This document shows, in pieces, positions 1 to 9,354 of a stretch of DNA of 64,000 nucleotides. The notes below the pieces were generated by a model. It did not search any database, was not told the origin of the DNA, and worked only from the letters and a program-made list of their open reading frames with translations. Where the stretch lies: assembly GCF_016428595.1 (NCBI RefSeq), contig NZ_JAELVQ010000015.1, positions 1-64,000 of the forward strand. Direction: 5' to 3'. Numbering within the stretch: position 1 is the stretch's first letter; each line of letters begins with the position of its first letter. A program made the translations under genes and the position numbers. This DNA is from Snuella sedimenti. Its GTDB lineage: Bacteria > Bacteroidota > Bacteroidia > Flavobacteriales > Flavobacteriaceae.

Positions 1-170
1 CATTAGATAAATAGGTCGAATTATTATTCTAATATACTGAAAATCAATGCTTTAACCTAATATTCAAGCGATTAATTTGCTGATAGTCAATGAATTATAT
101 TTTTGTCATGTACTAAAAAAATATTGTTATAAATTCTCTGTTAAAAGAATAACAAAAAAGAAACAATCCT

Positions 171-178
171 TACTTTTG
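171..178 (+). promoter_or_regulatory. candidate -7 box of purM
   Basis: The sequence TACTTTTG matches the Bacteroidota -7 consensus TAnnTTTG and lies 18 bases before the purM start. I do not see a convincing TTG at the -33 position. The remaining upstream 170 bases are very AT-rich and hold no other recognisable feature. Confidence 0.45.
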
Positions 179-195
179 CACAACAAATCAATGTA

Positions 196-1374
196 ATGAG
201 TCAAGAAGTATCCAAACGTTACGCCCAAAGAGGTGTGTCGGCATCAAAAGAAGATGTTCACAACGCAATTAAAAACATAGATAAAGGGCTTTTTCCTAAA
301 GCATTTTGTAAAATAGTTCCAGATTATTTAACAAACGATGATGATTATTGTCTTATAATGCATGCAGATGGTGCTGGAACAAAGTCTTCTTTGGCGTATA
401 TGTATTGGAAGGAAACCGGAGATCTTTCGGTTTGGAAAGGAATAGCCCAAGATGCCTTAATTATGAATATAGACGATTTGTTATGTGTTGGGGCAACCAA
501 TAACATTATGCTGTCGTCAACGATCGGACGTAATAAGAATCTAATTCCAGGAGAAGTTATTTCAGCAATTATTAATGGTACGGAAGAACTTATTTCTGAG
601 CTAAAGACATTTGGTGTGACGATTCATTCGACAGGAGGAGAAACAGCAGATGTTGGTGACTTGGTGCGTACTATTATTGTGGATTCCACTGTTACTGCAA
701 GAATGAAGCGCAGTGATGTTATAGATAATGCTAATATACAGGCAGGTGACGTAATCGTTGGCTTGGAGAGCTTTGGGCAAGCAACTTACGAAAAGGAGTA
801 TAATGGCGGAATGGGCAGTAATGGCTTAACCTCAGCAAGACACGATGTTTTTGAAAAGTATTTAGCAAAAGCATACCCAGAGAGTTACGATGCATCGGTT
901 CCAGATGATTTAGTTTATTCCGGTAACGTGAAGTTAACAGATGCAGTTGCAGAAGCACCATTAGATGCTGGTAAGTTGGTATTGTCCCCAACGCGGACTT
1001 ATGCACCAATTATTAAGAAAATCTTATCGCAATACACAAGCGAATCTGTGCATGGAATGGTACATTGTTCCGGTGGTGCACAAACAAAAATTCTTCACTT
1101 TGTAGACCAGTTCCATATTATAAAAGATAATATGTTTGATATTCCTCCTTTGTTTAAATTAATACAAGAGCAAAGCAAGACGGACTGGAAAGAGATGTAT
1201 CAAGTATTTAATTGTGGACATCGTATGGAACTTTATGTAGCTCCCGAAATAGCAGAAGATATTATTAATATATCTAAGTCGTTTAATGTTGATGCTAAGG
1301 TTATTGGAAGAGTGGAGCCCTCAAAAACCAAAAGGCTAACAATAAAGAGTGCGTTTGGAGAGTTTAGCTATTAG
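196..1374 (+). CDS. purM: phosphoribosylformylglycinamidine cyclo-ligase (AIR synthase)
   Basis: This enzyme closes the imidazole ring in purine synthesis, converting FGAM and ATP to AIR in the cytoplasm. The protein has 392 residues and starts with the typical SxRYAxRGVSA segment. It carries HADGAGTKSSLAY and DALIMNIDDLLCVGA, the ATP/metal-binding region of the PurM/AIRS fold, followed by GGETADVGDLV. It is longer than the roughly 345-residue E. coli enzyme; from memory this is usual for the Bacteroidota form. The ATG at 196 follows a TAnnTTTG box and precedes the conserved N-terminus directly, so the start is well supported. It stands alone, 68 bases before a DUF3078 gene on the same strand. 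Confidence 0.93.
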   Translation: MSQEVSKRYAQRGVSASKEDVHNAIKNIDKGLFPKAFCKIVPDYLTNDDDYCLIMHADGAGTKSSLAYMYWKETGDLSVWKGIAQDALIMNIDDLLCVGATNNIMLSSTIGRNKNLIPGEVISAIINGTEELISELKTFGVTIHSTGGETADVGDLVRTIIVDSTVTARMKRSDVIDNANIQAGDVIVGLESFGQATYEKEYNGGMGSNGLTSARHDVFEKYLAKAYPESYDASVPDDLVYSGNVKLTDAVAEAPLDAGKLVLSPTRTYAPIIKKILSQYTSESVHGMVHCSGGAQTKILHFVDQFHIIKDNMFDIPPLFKLIQEQSKTDWKEMYQVFNCGHRMELYVAPEIAEDIINISKSFNVDAKVIGRVEPSKTKRLTIKSAFGEFSY

Positions 1375-1442
1375 TTTTTGCTTTTGTCAAAATGGAATGG
1401 TTGTTGATGAAGGATGTAATTTTAAAATAACCTGGTAAAACT

Positions 1443-2408
1443 ATGAAAAACGTTCTGCTAATTCTTTTCTTATTTTGTTTACAAATAATAAGTGCTCAAC
1501 CTGACTCGCTATTTTTAAAACCTGTTGTTAAGCCAGATAACTTTGTTAAACCGCAATGGGTACAAAAGAACAAGGCTTCGATAGATTTAAGTGAAGTATC
1601 TTTTGTAAATTGGAATTCTGGGGGAACTAACTCCATTTCTATGTTGTTGGGAGTTGCTTCAGAGGCTAATTATAAAGACAAATATTTCTTTTGGAACAAT
1701 AACGTTATGTCTCGTTACGGGCTTAACAAACAGCAAGGACAGAAGCTTAGAAAGACAGACGACCTATTTGAGTTAAATTCTAATTTAGGATATAAACCCG
1801 ATAATGAATCCAATTGGTTCTATTCTGCAAAGCTTAATTTTAAAACACAGTTGGCAAATGGATACAAGTACCCTAATAGGGACAAGCCAATTTCCAGATT
1901 TATGGCACCCGGTTACTTGTTTTTTGGTGGTGGTATGGAATATGGTAGAAACATAGAGCGCTTATCGTTTTATTTCTCACCAATTACTTTAAAGGCTACA
2001 TTTGTGTTAGACGAAGATTTGTCGAATGCAGGCGCTTTTGGTGTGAAACCTGCGGTAACGGATATTAACGGGGATATAATAATTGAAGGCGAGCGCGTTA
2101 GAAAAGAAGTTGGGATTTTGATGACCAATAGCTACGAATTGCAAATGGCCGAAAATGTTATAGTGAAAAATCAATTTAGCCTTTATACCGATTACATTAA
2201 TAATTTTGGTAATTTGGATATAGATTGGCGTCTGGATTTTGATTTTAGAGTGAACAGTTTTGTAAGGGCTACCTTAGGTTCACATATTAGATACGATGAT
2301 GATGTAAAAACAACAAAACCTTCAGAAATAGAAGGAGAATTGGAAGAAGCTGGCGCTAAGGTGCAGTGGAAGCAGTTTTTAGGTGTTGGTTTTGCGTTCG
2401 ATTTTTAA
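1443..2408 (+). CDS. DUF3078 domain protein, exported
   Basis: The 321-residue protein has a clear signal peptide (hydrophobic residues 4-16, ending in ISAQ). The mature part begins with a WVQKNKASIDLSEVSFVNWNSGG segment typical of DUF3078, then alternating aromatic beta-strand patterns and a C-terminal phenylalanine (VGFAFDF). Together these suggest a small outer-membrane beta-barrel. The family is widespread in Bacteroidota and its function is not established. It lies between purM and the ribonucleotide reductase, with spacing too wide (184 bases) to imply an operon with the latter. Confidence 0.8.
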   Translation: MKNVLLILFLFCLQIISAQPDSLFLKPVVKPDNFVKPQWVQKNKASIDLSEVSFVNWNSGGTNSISMLLGVASEANYKDKYFFWNNNVMSRYGLNKQQGQKLRKTDDLFELNSNLGYKPDNESNWFYSAKLNFKTQLANGYKYPNRDKPISRFMAPGYLFFGGGMEYGRNIERLSFYFSPITLKATFVLDEDLSNAGAFGVKPAVTDINGDIIIEGERVRKEVGILMTNSYELQMAENVIVKNQFSLYTDYINNFGNLDIDWRLDFDFRVNSFVRATLGSHIRYDDDVKTTKPSEIEGELEEAGAKVQWKQFLGVGFAFDF

Positions 2409-2592
2409 AATTTTATAATTAAATTGTTTTAAAAACTTGTTAACTTTTTAGTGTTGATAAAATCGTAAAAAGTTGATTTTTAGTAATTTAATTTATTTTT
2501 GTGTAAACTTTGTGACTTTTGTCATGTTTTTGGTTTTAAATTTTTGCGTATTTTGCAATTAAGAAATCCGTTAAATTTTAATCCTGAAAACT

Positions 2593-5151
2593 ATGCCTGT
2601 AGAAGCCGAACCCGTTAATAAATCAAAAACGTATACTCAAGATGAAGCCTTTGAAGCTGCTGTCTCCTATTTTAACGGAGATGACCTCGCTGCCCGTGTA
2701 TGGATAAATAAATATGCCTTAAAAGATTCCAAAGGTAATTTGTATGAGCAAACACCAAACGATATGCATCGTCGTATCGCTAAGGAAATAGCCAGGGTAG
2801 AGAAACGTTATCCAAATGCGCTTACCGAGGATGAGGTTTTTAATTTAATTAAGGACTTTAAATACATTGTGCCACAAGGCAGTCCTATGGCTGGTATAGG
2901 CAATCCGTACCAAACCGCTTCACTGTCAAACTGTTTTGTTATTGGTAACTCTGGTGCATCCGATTCTTATGGAGGCATAATGAAGATTGATCAGGAGCAA
3001 GTGCAGTTAATGAAGCGTCGCGGAGGGGTTGGGCACGACTTATCGCATATACGTCCCAAAGGTTCTCCTGTAAAGAATTCAGCATTAACCTCTACAGGTA
3101 TTGTTCCTTTTATGGAGCGTTATTCTAATTCTACCCGTGAAGTGGCGCAAGATGGTCGTCGAGGAGCCCTCATGTTGTCAGTGTCCATTAACCACCCGGA
3201 TTCTGAAGATTTTATAGATGCAAAATTAGAACAAGGAAAAGTTACTGGTGCGAATGTCTCTGTGCGCATTGACGATGCCTTTATGAAAGCTATAAAGTCT
3301 GATGGGGAATACACTCAAAAATACCCAATATTCAGTAGTACACCTAAATACACAAAATCAATTAAGGCTAGGAAATTATGGAAAAAAATAGTGCACAATG
3401 CATGGAAGTCCGCCGAGCCTGGTATCTTATTTTGGGATACGATTATAAATGAATCTGTTCCCGATTGTTATGCAGATCTAGGGTATAATACAGTGTCTAC
3501 AAACCCTTGTGGGGAGATTCCGTTATGTCCTTACGACTCGTGTCGTTTATTGGCTATTAACCTGTTTTCCTATGTTGAGCAGCCTTTTACCAAAAAGGCC
3601 AAATTTAATTTTGAGTTATTTAAAAAACATGTTGGCATAGCGCAGCGCATTATGGATGACATTATCGATTTAGAACTTGAGAAAATAGATGTGATTTTAG
3701 GGAAAATTGAAGCCGATCCAGAAATGGACGATGTAAAAGCAATTGAGCATAATTTATGGTTAAACATTAAGAAGAAGGCAGAAGAAGGTCGTAGAACCGG
3801 TATCGGAATTACCGCAGAAGGCGATATGCTGGCTGCATTGGGAATTCAATATGGTAGTGAGGAAGGGAATGCATTTTCCCTACAGGTACATAAAACATTG
3901 TGTCTTGAAGCCTATCGAGCATCCGTTTATACGGCAAAAGAGCGTGGCGCCTTTGCGATATTCGATAGTGAGCGCGAAAAAGAGAACCCATTCATTCAAA
4001 GGATAAAAGAAGCCGATGAGAAATTGTATTATGATATGTTGGAATATGGACGTCGTAACATAGCATTGTTAACTATTGCCCCGACAGGAACAACGAGTTT
4101 AATGACGCAAACCTCATCAGGAATAGAACCGGTATTTCTTCCCGTTTATAAACGGAGACGTAAAGTGAATCCTAACGATAAAAATGTACGTGTCGATTTT
4201 GTAGATGAGGTTGGGGATTCATGGGAAGAATATGTGGTTTTTCATCACAGATTCAAGCAATGGATGGAAGTGAACGGAATAGATACTTCTAAGAATTTTT
4301 CTCAGGAAGAATTGGACGACTTAGTTAAGCGATCACCATATTATAATGCAACTTCGAACGATGTAGATTGGCTTAGCAAGGTGAGCATGCAGGGAGCTAT
4401 TCAAAAATGGGTGGATCATTCCATTAGTGTAACGATTAATTTACCCAGTGATGTGGACGAAGACTTGGTGGGAGAATTATATTTAAAGGCTTGGGAAGTA
4501 GGTTGTAAAGGCGTAACAGTTTACAGGGACGGATCACGATCAGGGGTGTTGATCTCCAATGAAGAGAAAAAGGAAGAAAAGCAACAGGAATTGTTAACCG
4601 CGTTTCCAATAAAAAGGCCACAAACATTGGAAGCCGATGTTGTCCGTTTTCAAAATAATAAAGAAAAGTGGATTGCTTTTATAGGTTTAATTGAAGGGAA
4701 GCCCTATGAGATCTTTACAGGACTGGCAGATGATGAAGATGGTATTTTAATCCCGCGCTGGGTAGATAAAGGCGTGATTATTAAGAATAGGGATGAAAAA
4801 GGAAATTCCCGTTACGATTTTCAATATAAAAACAAAAGAGGCTACAAGACCACTATAGAAGGTTTGTCCCATAAGTTTAACCCTGAGTTTTGGAATTATG
4901 CCAAGCTTATTTCCAGTACACTTCGCCATGGTATGCCAATAGATAACATCGTTGAATTGATTAATAGTTTACAATTGGATAGCGAGTCAATTAACACATG
5001 GAAAAATGGTGTAGGTAGAGCGCTAAAGCGTTACGTAGCCGATGGTACGAAGGCGAAGGGACATACTTGTTCCAATTGTAATTCGGAGAATTTGATCTAT
5101 CAAGAAGGCTGCTTAACCTGTAAGGATTGTGGCTCTTCTAAATGTGGATAA
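2593..5151 (+). CDS. nrdJ: adenosylcobalamin-dependent ribonucleotide reductase (class II)
   Basis: This enzyme reduces ribonucleotides to deoxyribonucleotides using adenosylcobalamin and works with or without oxygen. The 852-residue protein has the redox cysteine in LSNCFV (Cys114) and the active-site NPCGEIP loop (Cys306, Glu308). It also has PTGTTSLMTQTSSGIEP near residue 500 and a C-terminal TSCPD-like segment (around residue 770). The tail is cysteine-rich (two CxxC pairs and a terminal CG) and probably re-reduces the active site or binds zinc. I see no clear N-terminal ATP-cone. The start follows an AT-rich 184-base leader. Its dependence on B12 matches the IcmF-type mutase and BtuF-like protein nearby. 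Confidence 0.93.
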   Translation: MPVEAEPVNKSKTYTQDEAFEAAVSYFNGDDLAARVWINKYALKDSKGNLYEQTPNDMHRRIAKEIARVEKRYPNALTEDEVFNLIKDFKYIVPQGSPMAGIGNPYQTASLSNCFVIGNSGASDSYGGIMKIDQEQVQLMKRRGGVGHDLSHIRPKGSPVKNSALTSTGIVPFMERYSNSTREVAQDGRRGALMLSVSINHPDSEDFIDAKLEQGKVTGANVSVRIDDAFMKAIKSDGEYTQKYPIFSSTPKYTKSIKARKLWKKIVHNAWKSAEPGILFWDTIINESVPDCYADLGYNTVSTNPCGEIPLCPYDSCRLLAINLFSYVEQPFTKKAKFNFELFKKHVGIAQRIMDDIIDLELEKIDVILGKIEADPEMDDVKAIEHNLWLNIKKKAEEGRRTGIGITAEGDMLAALGIQYGSEEGNAFSLQVHKTLCLEAYRASVYTAKERGAFAIFDSEREKENPFIQRIKEADEKLYYDMLEYGRRNIALLTIAPTGTTSLMTQTSSGIEPVFLPVYKRRRKVNPNDKNVRVDFVDEVGDSWEEYVVFHHRFKQWMEVNGIDTSKNFSQEELDDLVKRSPYYNATSNDVDWLSKVSMQGAIQKWVDHSISVTINLPSDVDEDLVGELYLKAWEVGCKGVTVYRDGSRSGVLISNEEKKEEKQQELLTAFPIKRPQTLEADVVRFQNNKEKWIAFIGLIEGKPYEIFTGLADDEDGILIPRWVDKGVIIKNRDEKGNSRYDFQYKNKRGYKTTIEGLSHKFNPEFWNYAKLISSTLRHGMPIDNIVELINSLQLDSESINTWKNGVGRALKRYVADGTKAKGHTCSNCNSENLIYQEGCLTCKDCGSSKCG

Positions 5152-5262
5152 AATAAAGAAAGGATATACGTGATGAATTGGAAGTCGGTTAAGAACCAAC
5201 TTCCAATTTTGTTTTTAATATAGAATAGTGTCAGGTGCTTAATTAGATTACCCGTTGTACTA

Positions 5263-5291
5263 TTGGAAATTCATAAATTATCGTATTTTTG
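5263..5291 (+). promoter_or_regulatory. promoter of prfA
   Basis: A TTG at 5263-5265 and TATTTTTG at 5284-5291 are separated by 18 bases. This fits the Bacteroidota -33/-7 promoter, and the pair ends 20 bases before the prfA start codon. Confidence 0.6.
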
Positions 5292-5311
5292 GTGCACAAT
5301 TAAAAATGTAG

Positions 5312-6388
5312 ATGTTAGAGAAATTACAAATAGTAAAGCAGCGTTTTGATGAGGTGAGTGATTTAATCATTCAGCCCGATATTATTACCGATCAAAAACG
5401 TTACGTACAACTAAACAAGGAATATAAGGATCTTAAAGTATTGATGGAGAAGCGTGAGGAGTATGTAACGCTAACAGACAATATTACAGAGGCTGAAGAG
5501 ATTATTGCAGATGGTAGTGACCCCGAAATGGTCGATATGGCTAAAATGCAGTATGATGAAGCTAAAGAACGTATTCCTATACTAGAAGAGGAAATAAGGT
5601 TTTTGTTAATTCCTAAGGATCCAGAAGATTCTAAAAATGCTGTTGTTGAGTTACGTGCAGGAACAGGAGGTGATGAAGCAAGTATTTTTGCAGGTGATTT
5701 ATTTAGGATGTACACCAAATACTGTGAAAGTAGAGGTTGGAAAGTAGATACCGTAGACTTTAGTGAAGGCACTAATGGCGGATTTAAAGAAATCCAGTTC
5801 GAAGTTACCGGTGAAGATGTATACGGGACTTTAAAGTTTGAAGCAGGCGTACACCGTGTACAACGTGTACCTCAAACCGAAACACAGGGAAGGGTGCACA
5901 CTAGTGCGGCCACAGTTATGGTGTTTCCGGAAGCTGAAGAATTTGATATAGAGATCAATCCAAAAGATGTTCGTATTGATTTTTTCTGTTCATCCGGCCC
6001 AGGAGGACAATCGGTAAACACGACCTATTCAGCTGTACGCTTAACCCATATTCCAACTGGATTGGTGGCACAGTGTCAGGATCAAAAGTCACAGCATAAA
6101 AACAAGGAAAAAGCCTTTAAGGTTTTACGTTCCCGCTTGTATGAGATGGAATTGGCAAAAAAGAATGAAGAAGATGCAGCTAAGCGTGGTTCGATGGTGT
6201 CCTCGGGAGATAGAAGTGCTAAGATCAGGACCTATAATTATCCACAAGGGCGTGTTACGGACCATAGAATTGGTTTAACACTTTACGATTTGTCCAATAT
6301 TGTTAATGGTGATATCCAAAAGATTATCGATGAGCTGATGTTAGCCGAAAACACGGAAAAGCTTAAAGCGAGTGACGAGACCATTTAA
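5312..6388 (+). CDS. prfA: peptide chain release factor 1
   Basis: RF1 reads UAA and UAG stop codons and triggers hydrolysis of peptidyl-tRNA. The protein has 358 residues, the normal family length. It has the catalytic GGQ at residues 231-233 within [20 protein letters not shown] and the stop-codon-reading PxT motif (Pro187-Gln-Thr189), which separates RF1 from the SPF of RF2. The N-terminal coiled coil covers roughly residues 1-100. The stop codon is followed at once by a palindromic repeat that may serve as terminator. Confidence 0.95.
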   Translation: MLEKLQIVKQRFDEVSDLIIQPDIITDQKRYVQLNKEYKDLKVLMEKREEYVTLTDNITEAEEIIADGSDPEMVDMAKMQYDEAKERIPILEEEIRFLLIPKDPEDSKNAVVELRAGTGGDEASIFAGDLFRMYTKYCESRGWKVDTVDFSEGTNGGFKEIQFEVTGEDVYGTLKFEAGVHRVQRVPQTETQGRVHTSAATVMVFPEAEEFDIEINPKDVRIDFFCSSGPGGQSVNTTYSAVRLTHIPTGLVAQCQDQKSQHKNKEKAFKVLRSRLYEMELAKKNEEDAAKRGSMVSSGDRSAKIRTYNYPQGRVTDHRIGLTLYDLSNIVNGDIQKIIDELMLAENTEKLKASDETI

Positions 6389-6398
6389 TATTTCTGTC

Positions 6399-6418
6399 AT
6401 TCCTGCGAAGGCAGGAAT
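6399..6418. repeat. small palindrome of the 'VIPAKAGI' repeat type
   Basis: An 8-bp perfect inverted repeat (ATTCCTGC / GCAGGAAT, loop gaag) lies 11 bases after the prfA stop. Read in frame it encodes the peptide VIPAKAGI, a hallmark of a dispersed palindromic repeat seen in many bacterial genomes. It is followed by a short T-run on the plus strand, so it may end prfA transcription. It also creates a spurious upstream extension of the next reading frame. Confidence 0.7.
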
Positions 6419-6434
6419 CAATTTTTTGTCACAG

Positions 6435-7049
6435 ATGAAGATATGTCTTTTTGTTTTTTCATTTTTAATTTCAGTTTCTGGTCAAGCCCAACAAAAGAAT
6501 AGCGGAGAAAAAAAATTAGGTTTTCATGAAGAACTTAAAAAAACATTTGTTGAAGGTTCTAGTAGAGCAGAATGTTTAAAAGAAATATCTAAGATTGAGA
6601 ATGTTTTTTTAGACAATGTTAAAGGTTTAAAGGGTTACACATGGGATCAGGAAAACCTAGTTGCTTCTGTTAAAATATCAAATTTAAAAGAACTCAAGAT
6701 ATTTATTTTTCCTTCAGATAAAAACTGTGATTTCAAACTAGGAATGGTAAACTTTGTTGTTAGGGAAAATTTTCCTTATCGGGAAAATAAAAATGAAGTC
6801 ATTGATGATTTTATCTGGATATCAAAATTGCTTTTAAGTAAAAAAGAATTTAAAGTAGTTCAGAAAATTTTTGATGATAAAAAGACGGCAACCGTTAGGG
6901 ATAATAATGATTATAACTTTATTTCTATTTTTCCTGAAGTTGATGAAGAAGTAAAAGATATTAATGGAGATTATCAAAACCCAATTATGGCTTTCTTTGA
7001 AACTGAAGCAGATATAAGTGAATACTATATACTATATTTTTTTGAATGA
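6435..7049 (+). CDS. exported protein of unknown function
   Basis: I do not recognise this gene. An open frame reaches back to 6372, overlapping prfA and the palindromic repeat. The ATG at 6435 is preferred because it opens directly into a signal peptide ([18 protein letters not shown]). The mature protein, about 185 residues, is lysine- and glutamate-rich with alternating hydrophobic strands and two cysteines (in RAECLKE and KNCDFK), and no family motif is visible. Its last base overlaps pyrF as ATGA, so the two are probably translationally coupled. The base composition is more AT-rich than prfA and pyrF on either side, which suggests later insertion between them. Confidence 0.6.
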   Translation: MKICLFVFSFLISVSGQAQQKNSGEKKLGFHEELKKTFVEGSSRAECLKEISKIENVFLDNVKGLKGYTWDQENLVASVKISNLKELKIFIFPSDKNCDFKLGMVNFVVRENFPYRENKNEVIDDFIWISKLLLSKKEFKVVQKIFDDKKTATVRDNNDYNFISIFPEVDEEVKDINGDYQNPIMAFFETEADISEYYILYFFE

Positions 7050-7870
7050 CTACAAAACAACTTATTTCAGAAATCAAAAAAAAACAATCCTTTTTGTGCA
7101 TTGGGTTGGATGTTGATTTGAACAAAATACCAAAGCACTTATTGAAGGAAGATGATCCTATTTTCGCATTTAACAAAGCTATTATAGATGCTACCCATCA
7201 CTTGTGTGTTGCATACAAGCCTAACACGGCGTTTTACGAAGCTTATGGCATTAAGGGCTGGAAAGCATTAGAAAAAACCATTGTCTATATTAATGAGAAC
7301 CATCCAGAAATTTTTACAATTGCAGATGCCAAACGAGGCGATATAGGAAATACCAGTACGATGTATGCTAAAGCCTTTTTTGAGGATTTGTCCTTCGATA
7401 GTGTTACGGTGGCACCATATATGGGCAAAGATTCAGTAGAGCCGTTTCTGGCTTTTAAAAATAAGCACACGATTCTTTTGGCCTTAACGTCCAATCAAGG
7501 AGCATTCGATTTTCAAACTAAAGAAGTACATGGAAAAGAGCTGTATAAACAGGTTTTGGAAACTTCTAGAACTTGGGAGAATTCAGAAAACTTAATGTAT
7601 GTTGTTGGAGCAACAAAAGCTGAGTATTTAGCCGAAATACGAGACATTATACCAGATAGTTTCCTTTTAGTTCCTGGTGTGGGAGCACAAGGAGGCAATT
7701 TGCAGGATGTATGTAAGTATGGTATGAATGCAAATATAGGCTTGCTAATTAATTCTTCCAGAGGAATTATTTATGCTTCAAATGATGAGGATTTTGCTTT
7801 AATGGCGGCTCAAAAATCTAAAGAACTTCAAGAGCAAATGGCAGAGGTTTTAAGTAAGCAGTCTTGGTAA
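7046..7870 (+). CDS. pyrF: orotidine 5'-phosphate decarboxylase
   Basis: This enzyme performs the last step of UMP synthesis, decarboxylating OMP. The protein has 274 residues, the longer type of OMP decarboxylase. It opens with [12 protein letters not shown], and the catalytic D-x-K-x-x-D segment is [13 protein letters not shown] (around residue 95). The phosphate-binding end PGVGAQGG (around residue 213) and INSSRGI follow. The ATG overlaps the stop of the unknown exported protein by four bases. A degenerate repeated stretch separates it from the next gene. Confidence 0.94.
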   Translation: MTTKQLISEIKKKQSFLCIGLDVDLNKIPKHLLKEDDPIFAFNKAIIDATHHLCVAYKPNTAFYEAYGIKGWKALEKTIVYINENHPEIFTIADAKRGDIGNTSTMYAKAFFEDLSFDSVTVAPYMGKDSVEPFLAFKNKHTILLALTSNQGAFDFQTKEVHGKELYKQVLETSRTWENSENLMYVVGATKAEYLAEIRDIIPDSFLLVPGVGAQGGNLQDVCKYGMNANIGLLINSSRGIIYASNDEDFALMAAQKSKELQEQMAEVLSKQSW

Positions 7871-8024
7871 TCAGTCCCAGTAAGCAGTGAACAGTTTCGG
7901 TTGCTTTATTGAAATATTGAGTACAGTCGACTGCGACTGGAAACTAAATAATAAGTAAACGGTCCCGGTGGGCAATCTCAGTTGCATTATTGTGTTACTG
8001 AATACTGCGCTGGAAACTAAGAAT
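7871..8024. repeat. imperfect direct duplication of about 75 bp
   Basis: Two adjacent stretches share the same order of short blocks: CAGTCCC/CGGTCCC, then GGTTGC or AGTTGC with TTTATTG/ATTATTG, then GAGTACAG or GAATAC, then CTGGAAACTAA at the end. The final block occurs at about 7938 and again at about 8007. The rest is diverged by substitutions and small gaps. The upper copy holds two in-frame starts that could be mistaken for the next gene's start. Confidence 0.5.
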
Positions 8025-8828
8025 ATGAGAGACCAACTTCAAAGAACACTTCATTTAAAAGATACCCCAAAGCGTATTATATCTTTAGTGCCAAGTCAAA
8101 CGGAGTTGTTGTGCGATTTGGGCTTGGAAGATGCTATTGTTGGGATTACTAAGTTTTGTGTGCATCCCGATCACCTGTTAAAAGATATAGCCATTGTAGG
8201 TGGAACCAAACAACTGCATATAGAAAGAATTAAAGCGCTACGTCCCGATATCATTCTTTGTAATAAAGAAGAAAATACCAAGGAGATCGTTGAAGCCTGC
8301 CAATCGATTTGTGAGGTTCATGTTTCGGATGTGTATACAATTGCCGATAGTTTGGAGCTAATTGGTCAATACGGGACAATTTTTAACAAAGCCGATGAAG
8401 CTTTGTCATTAATAGATGCAATTAAAGAAAAACAGAGCGCGTTTGAAGGTTTTATCCAGAATAAGCCTGTTTTAAAGGTCGTCTATTTTATTTGGAAATC
8501 GCCGTGGATGGTTGCAGCAAATAATACATTTATTAATTATATGCTACAACTTAATAAATATGAGAATGTATATAGTAGTTTAGTGCGTTATCCGGAAATT
8601 GACTTAGCAGATGAGCAGAAAGAAATCCAAAATATTGGCTACGCATTCTTGTCAAGTGAGCCCTATCCGTTTAAGGAAAAGCATAAAGACGAACTGCAAG
8701 CGTACTGGCCGGATACTAAAATTGTTTTGGTAGACGGTGAAATGTTTTCCTGGTATGGAACCAGGCTCTTAAAGGCATTCGATTATTTTAAAACTTTACG
8801 TGAGAGCCTTCAAAAGGATGCGTTTTAA
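8025..8828 (+). CDS. helical-backbone metal/cobalamin receptor (BtuF-like)
   Basis: The protein resembles the substrate-binding proteins of B12 and iron-chelate ABC transporters. It has the family opening PKRIISLVPSQTELLCDLGL, the segment VGITKFCVHPDH, then GGTKQLHIERIKALRPDIILC. The open frame extends to 7968, but the ATG at 8025 (MRDQLQRTL) is chosen because the extension runs through a degenerate intergenic repeat. With this start there are 267 residues and no signal peptide or lipobox. It would therefore stay cytoplasmic unless anchored otherwise, as in the non-secreted subgroup of this family. No permease or ATPase gene is adjacent. A role in B12 handling is suggested by the class II reductase and mutase nearby but is not proven. 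Confidence 0.75.
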   Translation: MRDQLQRTLHLKDTPKRIISLVPSQTELLCDLGLEDAIVGITKFCVHPDHLLKDIAIVGGTKQLHIERIKALRPDIILCNKEENTKEIVEACQSICEVHVSDVYTIADSLELIGQYGTIFNKADEALSLIDAIKEKQSAFEGFIQNKPVLKVVYFIWKSPWMVAANNTFINYMLQLNKYENVYSSLVRYPEIDLADEQKEIQNIGYAFLSSEPYPFKEKHKDELQAYWPDTKIVLVDGEMFSWYGTRLLKAFDYFKTLRESLQKDAF

Positions 8829-8934
8829 ATATAACATCTACAGCTTTAATCGCTGTATTTTGAAATTCCTCTTCGCCTATTAATTTATTAATATTGGGCT
8901 TAATCTTGCCAACTCTACAAAAGTGTGTACTCAT
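8788..8934 (-). CDS. possible small protein, doubtful
   Basis: A 48-residue open frame from the ATG at 8934 overlaps the 3' end of the BtuF-like gene by about 40 bases in convergent orientation. Its composition (IGEEEFQNTAIKAVDVI) is not unreasonable for a soluble peptide. I recognise no family, and it may simply be a chance frame in the 178-base intergenic stretch. Confidence 0.2.
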   Translation of the reverse strand: MSTHFCRVGKIKPNINKLIGEEEFQNTAIKAVDVIFKTHPFEGSHVKF

Positions 8935-9006
8935 ATTCTTTTTTATATAAAATACGAGTATTCTTAAGAACTGGATGTGATCCAAAAGTTAAATAATTGA
9001 TAATAA

Positions 9007-9204
9007 TCAGGACGTTACTTTAGACTGCTCCCTTGCTAAATATTTTAATCTGTTAAGTTTGTTTAGAAGCTTAATAGCACGAAATTCGGAAATATCGCTT
9101 AATGCAGAATCTGTTTGGCGGAAATTATAAGCCTGCTCAATAAGTTCCTTATAGCGTTTATTAAGTCTTTTTTGGTTATTTTTTATGACGTCTATTCTGC
9201 TCAT
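9007..9204 (-). CDS. small basic helical protein, Lacal_2735-like
   Basis: The 65-residue protein is rich in lysine, arginine and leucine. It has the pattern QKRLNKRYKELIEQAY, then SDISEFRAIKLLNKLNRL, two amphipathic helices joined by an SD turn. The layout recalls the small Lacal_2735-type proteins of Flavobacteriaceae; that link is from memory and weak. It has its own ATG and is isolated between the BtuF-like gene and the DUF4197 gene. Confidence 0.5.
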   Translation of the reverse strand: MSRIDVIKNNQKRLNKRYKELIEQAYNFRQTDSALSDISEFRAIKLLNKLNRLKYLAREQSKVTS

Positions 9205-9354
9205 TTTAGACTGAATAACAAGTACTTAAATATACATTTTTATTTTTAATAAGAAAAGGAAGTGCGTGTTTTTTTGGTACAGGATAAATGTGGCAGGTTT
9301 CTCTTTATTGTTTAATGATAACGACTAGTAAAAACATGTTTTTACCAGATGGTA

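Noticed and set aside
731-1009. 92-residue minus-strand open frame inside purM
   Set aside because: It lies fully antisense to a well-supported conserved gene and has no recognisable protein character.
5401-5772. 123-residue minus-strand frame inside prfA
   Set aside because: It is serine-rich, reflecting the complement of prfA codons, and prfA is certain.
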